From Saccharothrix sp. NRRL B-16348 (GTDB lineage Bacteria > Actinomycetota > Actinomycetes > Mycobacteriales > Pseudonocardiaceae): a stretch of DNA of 64,000 nt. Below the pieces are notes generated by a model. The model had not been told where the DNA came from. It did no database searches and was given only the letters and a program-made list of their open reading frames with translations. The stretch is from NCBI RefSeq assembly GCF_001280085.1, contig NZ_LGED01000125.1, positions 1 to 64,000 on the forward strand, read 5' to 3'. Both the position numbers and the translations under genes were made by a program. Below are positions 62,701-64,000 of this stretch, piece after piece; the stretch's first letter is position 1; the number at the start of each line of letters is the position of its first letter.

Positions 62701-64000
62701 CCGGCGACGACCGGCCCGTGACGCCGGAGCAGAAGGCGATCGCGGAGCTGTTCGCCGAAATCCTTGGTGTGTCGCCGGGCATCCACGACAACTTCTTCGG
62801 CCTCGGCGGCCACTCGATGGCGTCCATGCGGCTGGTCGGCAAGATCCGGTCGGTGTTCGGGGTCGACGTGGCGCTGCGCGACGTGTTCGACTCGCCCACC
62901 GTCGCCGGGCTCGCCGGGCGGCTGACCGGCGCCACCTCGGCCCGGCCGCGGTTGCGGCGCTTCGACCGCCCGGTGGAGCTGCCGCTGGCGCCGGTGCAGC
63001 GGGGTCCGGTTTTCTGGGACCACGCGCTGGCGTTGCGCGCCCGGACCCCGTTCGACGTGCCCGCGCTCGTCGCCGCGTACGCCGACGTCGTGGATCGGCA
63101 CGAGCCGCTGCGCACGGTGCTGGACGGTGACGTGCAGCGTGCCGTCCCCGTGCCGCCGTTGGCCGTGGAGCCGGTGGTGGCGCTGGCCGAGGCGTTGCCC
63201 GCGATCGCCGCCGAACCCGTGCCGCCTGGCCATCTCCCCGTGCGGGCCAGGCTGGTCGTGGACGCGTCCGGCGCGCAGGCGCTGCTGCTGACCATGAGCT
63301 ACCTCGCCGTGGACGAGTGGTCGGTCGTGCCGCTGTTCCGCGACCTCCAGCACGCCTACGCCGCCCGCCGGCGCGGTGAAGCTCCACAGTGGACGGTGCT
63401 GCCGGTGACCTACGCCGACTACGCGCTGTGGTCACTGGAAGTCGTGGAGTCGGTGGGGGAGAGGCAGCGGGCGTTCTGGCGCGACGCGCTGCGCGACCTG
63501 CCCGTGCTGCAGCTGCCCCGCTCCGGCGAGCGGCGGCCCGGCCGGCACCCCGCCGGCGTGGTCCCGTTCTCGCTCCCGGCCTCGCTGCACGCGGCGATCG
63601 ACCGGCTGGCCACCCGCACCGGCACCAGCATGTTCATGGTGGTGCAGGCCGCCGTGGCCGCGGCCCTGACGCCGTACGGCACGGACCTGCCGATCGGCAC
63701 GATGGTGGCTGGGCGGACCGAGGAGGCGCTGGCCGACCTGGTCGGCTGCTTCTTCAACCGGGTCGTGCTGCGCACCGACACCGCGGGCGACCCCAGCTAC
63801 ACCGAGCTGCTGGCCCGCGTCCGGGCCACCGACCTGGCCGCGTTCGACCACGCGGACGTGCCGGTGCCCGCCGAGCCGCAGGTCATGATCGTCCACCACG
63901 AGAAGGCGGTCCTGTCGACCCTGGAAGGCGACACGGGCTCGCTCGAAGCCGTGCCGACCGGCACGACACCCGCCGAGCTGACCGTCAGCTTCTACGAACC
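50793..64000 (+). CDS. siderophore NRPS (partial; runs off the window), C-A-T x4 then C
   Basis: 4402 residues are visible without a stop. C1 has HHLVVDAYG near 124. A1 (TSGSTG near 550) has code D-V-W-I-I-G-A-V-N-K; T1 is GGDSIV near 926. C2 has HHILLDGWS near 1096. A2 code D-V-W-H-F-S-L-V-D-K is Ser; T2 is GGDSIT near 1935. C3 has [10 protein letters not shown] near 2128, one residue longer than usual. A3 code D-M-E-N-L-G-L-I-N-K is the coelichelin N5-hydroxyornithine code; T3 is GGHSLL near 2973. C4 has HHITTDEWS near 3155. A4 code is D-V-F-I-L-G-A-V-N-K; T4 is GGHSMA near 4004. The last C (from about 4060) has SYLAVDEWS near 4168, lacking both His. No E or TE is seen. The order resembles erythrochelin synthetase (acyl-hydroxyornithine, Ser, hydroxyornithine, acyl-hydroxyornithine). 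C2 contains a palindromic insertion. The ATG follows GGAAGG. Confidence 0.93.
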   Translation, partial: MALPLTGAQTGVWLAQQLEPDNPVYNVAWYLELRGPVDHDRLAAAVRQTIGETGALHVRFTEDGQVPTPPTTDVTLRSFDSLADARAWMDDDLARLTDIADGPLFHHALLRIADDHVLWYQRYHHLVVDAYGCVLITRRAGELYEGAAEPQPKPVRALVDADLAYRDSPAREDDRAFWHAKMADHPEPVRLVPRAAGQVREVIRRTVELPNPLTSRQVIAAVAAYTHRVTGASDLVLAMPVTGRRDAVSRVTPGMASTVLPLRVTVRPDSTITGLIADVDREVREVIPHSAYRGEDLARELGLRDGIPELVGPTVNYLGFGREMGFADLDAAFHMLSLGPVNDLTTSFLQRANGRLVVTFEANAAVCTPDELADHQRRFLRVLDADPDQPVALIDLVDDAERARLLEFGTSPREVDEVTWPGAVERQAALRPDAVAVVCEDVSLTYAELNVAANRLARALVASGVRPEDVVGVALPRSADLVVTLLAVMKAGAAYLPLDLDHPRERVDYMVADAGAKLVVTPETRFDLPDDGADLGLAIALDQAAYVIYTSGSTGRPKGVVVTHEGIGSLIATALDRIGITPESRVVQFASVGFDVAVWDLCMSLGVGGRAVVVPSHRRVAGEELTSYIAAHEATHMILPPSLVAALPPECELPEGAVLIVGTETVPTELIARWARRLRVVAAYGLTEATVNSTLWAAQPDWTGPVPIGVPDPNTRCYVLDSALRPVPVGVEGELYVGGRGLARGYQGQAALTASRFVADPFAGPGARMYRTGDRARWRADGNIDFLGRSDGQVKIRGFRIEPGEVESVLMAHPGIAQAAVLVREDHRRVKRLVAYVVGTASPVDAREHVSSVLPEYMVPSVVVPLAGPLPLTPNGKLDRAALPEPDWTALAGDAPATNPVERTLVGLVEAVLGLTPGIHDNFFELGGDSIVTMQLVSRAREAGLEFTPREVFEHRTVAGLARVARVAGADEVSLDGFSSDVLPASPLQEGFFFHAQYDTDDSYVVQEVLSLDVGREAVQGLLDRHPLLRAGFRQTDRGRVEQVIAEALTLPWREYPASDDVEAVLAAERAEPFDLARPPLMRAARHGDRLVLTLHHILLDGWSVGLLRRELVGGRVEPVDHRRYFAWLASRDRAAAHEAWRAALSDVDEPTRITALSTAGAIGADIVGAGRQNKSRGPLGGDAREAWDLRGKNKGPLGGDAREASPRHGQHRVRLTAELSAALVGEARRRGLTLSTVLHGAWGLLLGGLTGRADVVYGTTVAGRPAEVPGIENAVGLFINTVPVRQRWRGGDSLATAFQHLQSEQARLLDHQHLGLAEIQRVTGHGELFDTLVVVENFPDVVDDVEIRDQVHYPLALIALPGERLELRLKHRLPDAEVASLAHRLVRLLSAFATTPDRAVASLDLVSDAEAEWLDQLNATAADVPAGTLVSRIAAQTARTPDAVAVVYDDVILTYAELDRRATALAHRLRGHDVVGVAVPRSAELLVALLGVLKAGAAYLPLDLDYPAERVEFMLADSGATSVVRPEDCVGTEAPRADLPTPHPDQPAYLIYTSGSTGRPKGVVVTHRAIVNRLAWMQHEYGLTADDRVLQKTPSSFDVSVWEFFWALCEGAAVVLAKPDGHRDPAYLADLIRRERITTLHFVPSMLAAFLTVPEVHEDATWSASLRRAFSSGEALTGDVAARWLALTGVPLHNLYGPTEAAVDVTYFEYDGAPDPAVPIGRPVWNTRLHVLDPFLRPVPANVPGELYLAGVQLALGYHGRSALTAERFVADPFGAPGERMYRTGDLVVRRTDGVLVYLGRTDRQVKVRGNRIELGEVESALVKLPGVARAAVIARDNQLLAYVTPADVDLDAARAGIADVLPAAMVPHAIVALPDFPLTPSGKLDQHALPSPTLAKQAERRAPATDRERLLCEVFADVLGLADLGVDDDFFVLGGDSITSIAVSSRARKLGIEISPRDVFEHRTVAALATVEATTGVADDAPLLVLTDAQRAALPEAEDVWPLSPLQEGLYFHSSYDTGALDVYLSQETMDFAGRLDVDRLRRAGAALLARNPSLRAGFTSDGVPAPVQFIAPGLEIPLRVVDADDADVPELLAADRRERFDLAAPPLCRFLVLRLPDGRDRLVITHHLILWDGWSAWLFLEQLLELYRDVDAELPPPGTYRDYLAWLARQDHDAALRAWRTALSGLREPTLVAPVDRSREPVIPAEFHEELTEELTDRVRAQARQHGLTANAVFNAAWAMVLASQVGRDDVVFGTAVAGRPVEVEGVEHVIGMFLNTIPTRVTVDPRETVLELLRRVQAERTALMSYEHVGLGEIQQEAGHRQLFDTLFVLRTGDGDDRQAEFASRHGVLNVSNVDGTHFPLTLIITPGARTRVTLASRPDVFTADAARALLTRYTTVLARLVDSPDALLGTLDVLPDHERRALAAEWDASANPVVEDTVADLLAAQARRTPDATALVFGDERLTYAELQDRIDALARLLISRGAGPERVVALALPRTTEMVVALFAVLRTGAAYLPLDLDHPADRLLLMIEDTKPLCVLSTTAVGLVPDALCLDDLGADDLPEASEHVEWPTFSLDHPAYVIYTSGSTGRPKGVVTPYRGLTNMQLNHQQAIFAPAIAAAGGRRLRIAHTVSFAFDMSWEELLWLVEGHEVHVCDEELRRDAAALVAYCDEHLVDVVNVTPTYAQLLIEEGLLEGHVPALVLLGGEAVPESVWQRLRETPGTYGYNLYGPTEYTINTLGASTEDSETATVGKAIWNTRAYVLDARLRPVPPGSPGELYIAGVGLARGYHDRSGLTAERFVADPYGPPGTRMYRTGDLVRARQDGNLDFLGRTDDQVKIRGYRVELGEVESALATQPGVTHAAVVVDAGPGGVKRLVGYVVSSSVDPAVLRESLKTSLPDYMVPAAIMPVDALPLTVNGKLDVRALPKPVVSGAASSRAAATREEEVLCGLFSDVLGVPSVGVDDNFFDLGGHSLLATRLVSRARSALGVELAIRDLFDAPTVAELALRAGGGSARPPLVPVARPAELPLSSAQQRLWLIQQMEGTSAAYNFPLVFRLHGPLDVPAFTAAVGDVVDRHEALRTVFGEHEGTPYQRVLHDVTPVVVVRPAGEHEVADIVRDEVERPFDLRTELPLRVTIAPLGRDEHLVVILLHHITTDEWSDRPFLRDLATAYRARRAGEAPGWTPLPVQYADYTVWQRDVLDVVGEQQLDFWARTLAGAPEELELPVDRPRPGRPTFRGSDLEVVFEPGAADGLRALAQASGASMFMVLQAAVAALLGRLGAGDDIPLGAPIAGRTDEALDDLVGFFVNTLVLRADLSGDPSFAELVRRVKETSLAAFSHQDVPFEAVVDRLNPTRSAARNPLFQVMVGYHSRGGDAGSFDGLPVTWVGHETTTAKFDLVFSFTEVVDGPVVCRLEYATDLFDRVTVERLGARLTTLVDAVLAAPSAPVSTVDLLAPDERRRVVDEFNRTARVVPEETFTTMFARCVAAKPDAVAVVDRHRSVSYAWLDARSNRIARLLAARGVGHESVVGIAVPKSADMVATVVATLKLGAAYLPLDLSHPADRIAYMIEDSAASVVVTTSDAPVPTTAVLLDDPDVVAELAALDESAVEGGPLGLDSAMYVIYTSGSTGRPKGVVVPHEGIASLAATAIDRMGLTADSRVLQFASVGFDVAVFELTMALCVGGRLVFAPDEVRVAGPELTDFLRDRRITHMILPPSLVSALPADCELPEGSTILVGTETVPPDVIGRWAGRLNLLAAYGLTEATVNSTLWKAEPEWDTAVPIGIPDPNTTVYVLDDRLRPVPPGVVGELYVSGRGLARGYIGQAALTASRFVASPFGPPGARMYRTGDRARWRADGNLDFLGRVDTQVKIRGFRIELGEIEAALTRHPAVAQAAVLADRAGDVTRLVGYVVGSTDDDLRAFVAERLPEYMVPAAVLFLDGPLPLTPNGKLDRRALPRPDWSALTGDDRPVTPEQKAIAELFAEILGVSPGIHDNFFGLGGHSMASMRLVGKIRSVFGVDVALRDVFDSPTVAGLAGRLTGATSARPRLRRFDRPVELPLAPVQRGPVFWDHALALRARTPFDVPALVAAYADVVDRHEPLRTVLDGDVQRAVPVPPLAVEPVVALAEALPAIAAEPVPPGHLPVRARLVVDASGAQALLLTMSYLAVDEWSVVPLFRDLQHAYAARRRGEAPQWTVLPVTYADYALWSLEVVESVGERQRAFWRDALRDLPVLQLPRSGERRPGRHPAGVVPFSLPASLHAAIDRLATRTGTSMFMVVQAAVAAALTPYGTDLPIGTMVAGRTEEALADLVGCFFNRVVLRTDTAGDPSYTELLARVRATDLAAFDHADVPVPAEPQVMIVHHEKAVLSTLEGDTGSLEAVPTGTTPAELTVSFYE
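54322..54407. repeat. in-frame duplicated palindromic element inside the NRPS C2 domain
   Basis: Two copies of a ~32-bp element (54322-54353 and 54376-54407) lie exactly 54 bp apart. Each contains GTCCCCTGGGAGGGGAC (54325-54341, 54379-54395), a perfect 7-bp-arm hairpin, followed by GCCCGCGARGCAT. Translated in frame they give [10 protein letters not shown] twice (about residues 1178-1205 of the NRPS), separated by WDLRGKNK and preceded by RQNKSR. The codons AAT, AAA and AAG in the flanks are unlike the host gene. It sits in the variable loop between the DGWS motif and the HRVRLTAEL strand of the C2 domain, where length change should be tolerated. Confidence 0.88.

Overview
The window is very GC-rich actinobacterial chromosome with a strong G/C third-codon bias, many GTG starts, GTGA/ATGA gene overlaps, mycothiol-type and IdeR/DmdR-type signatures and long antisense shadow frames. 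The gene content and the short tandem repeats between genes suggest a Pseudonocardiaceae actinomycete (Actinosynnema/Saccharothrix/Lentzea-like). That placement is inference; no rRNA or tRNA gene is present to test it.

1-11.5 kb: a hybrid histidine kinase with a ladder of about nine HAMP repeats diverges from a SpoIIE-type phosphatase. Next come a maleylpyruvate-isomerase-family protein and a leftward trio encoding a DUF4331 surface protein, a TPR protein and a NicO-type metal permease. 11.8-17.1 kb: a compact protocatechuate (beta-ketoadipate) operon, pcaIJHGBDC, closed by a 15-bp-stem bidirectional terminator. 17.2-25.6 kb: a stress/membrane gene cluster (DUF3618, holin-like and an apolipoprotein-like coiled protein), an SSI-type protease inhibitor, an SDR, a MoxR ATPase with a DUF2201/VWA partner, a MOSC protein, a small orphan protein and a LacI-type regulator.

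25.8-43.9 kb: a biosynthetic cluster whose gene order (bimodular NRPS with TE, FAD monooxygenase, condensation-like acyltransferase, SDR, P450, SnoaL/PhzB-like protein, FabH, ACP, acyl-CoA dehydrogenase, methyltransferase-fold protein, ClpP, MFS exporter) matches, as I recall it, the Pseudomonas aze locus (azabicyclene/azetidomonamide) and the Streptomyces clipibicyclene family of ClpP-inhibitor clusters. The embedded ClpP would be the self-resistance target copy. A PucR-like regulator with a TTA codon and two adjacent 16-bp dyads sit just upstream of the NRPS.

44-64 kb: an iron-regulated hydroxamate siderophore locus. It holds a heterodimeric ABC transporter pair, an ornithine N5-hydroxylase, a siderophore-binding lipoprotein, three IdeR/DmdR iron boxes and a giant NRPS that runs off the right edge. 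The NRPS reads C-A-T four times followed by a degenerate C domain. A2 carries the serine code and A3 the exact N5-hydroxyornithine code, the arrangement expected for an erythrochelin-like peptide. The second C domain of this NRPS carries an in-frame insertion of a duplicated palindromic element, resembling Rickettsia palindromic elements inside proteins.

Most distinctive points: the ClpP-bearing azabicyclene-type cluster, the palindromic insertion inside the siderophore NRPS, the paired dyads and TTA codon controlling the first cluster, and minisatellites anchored to gene 3' ends.
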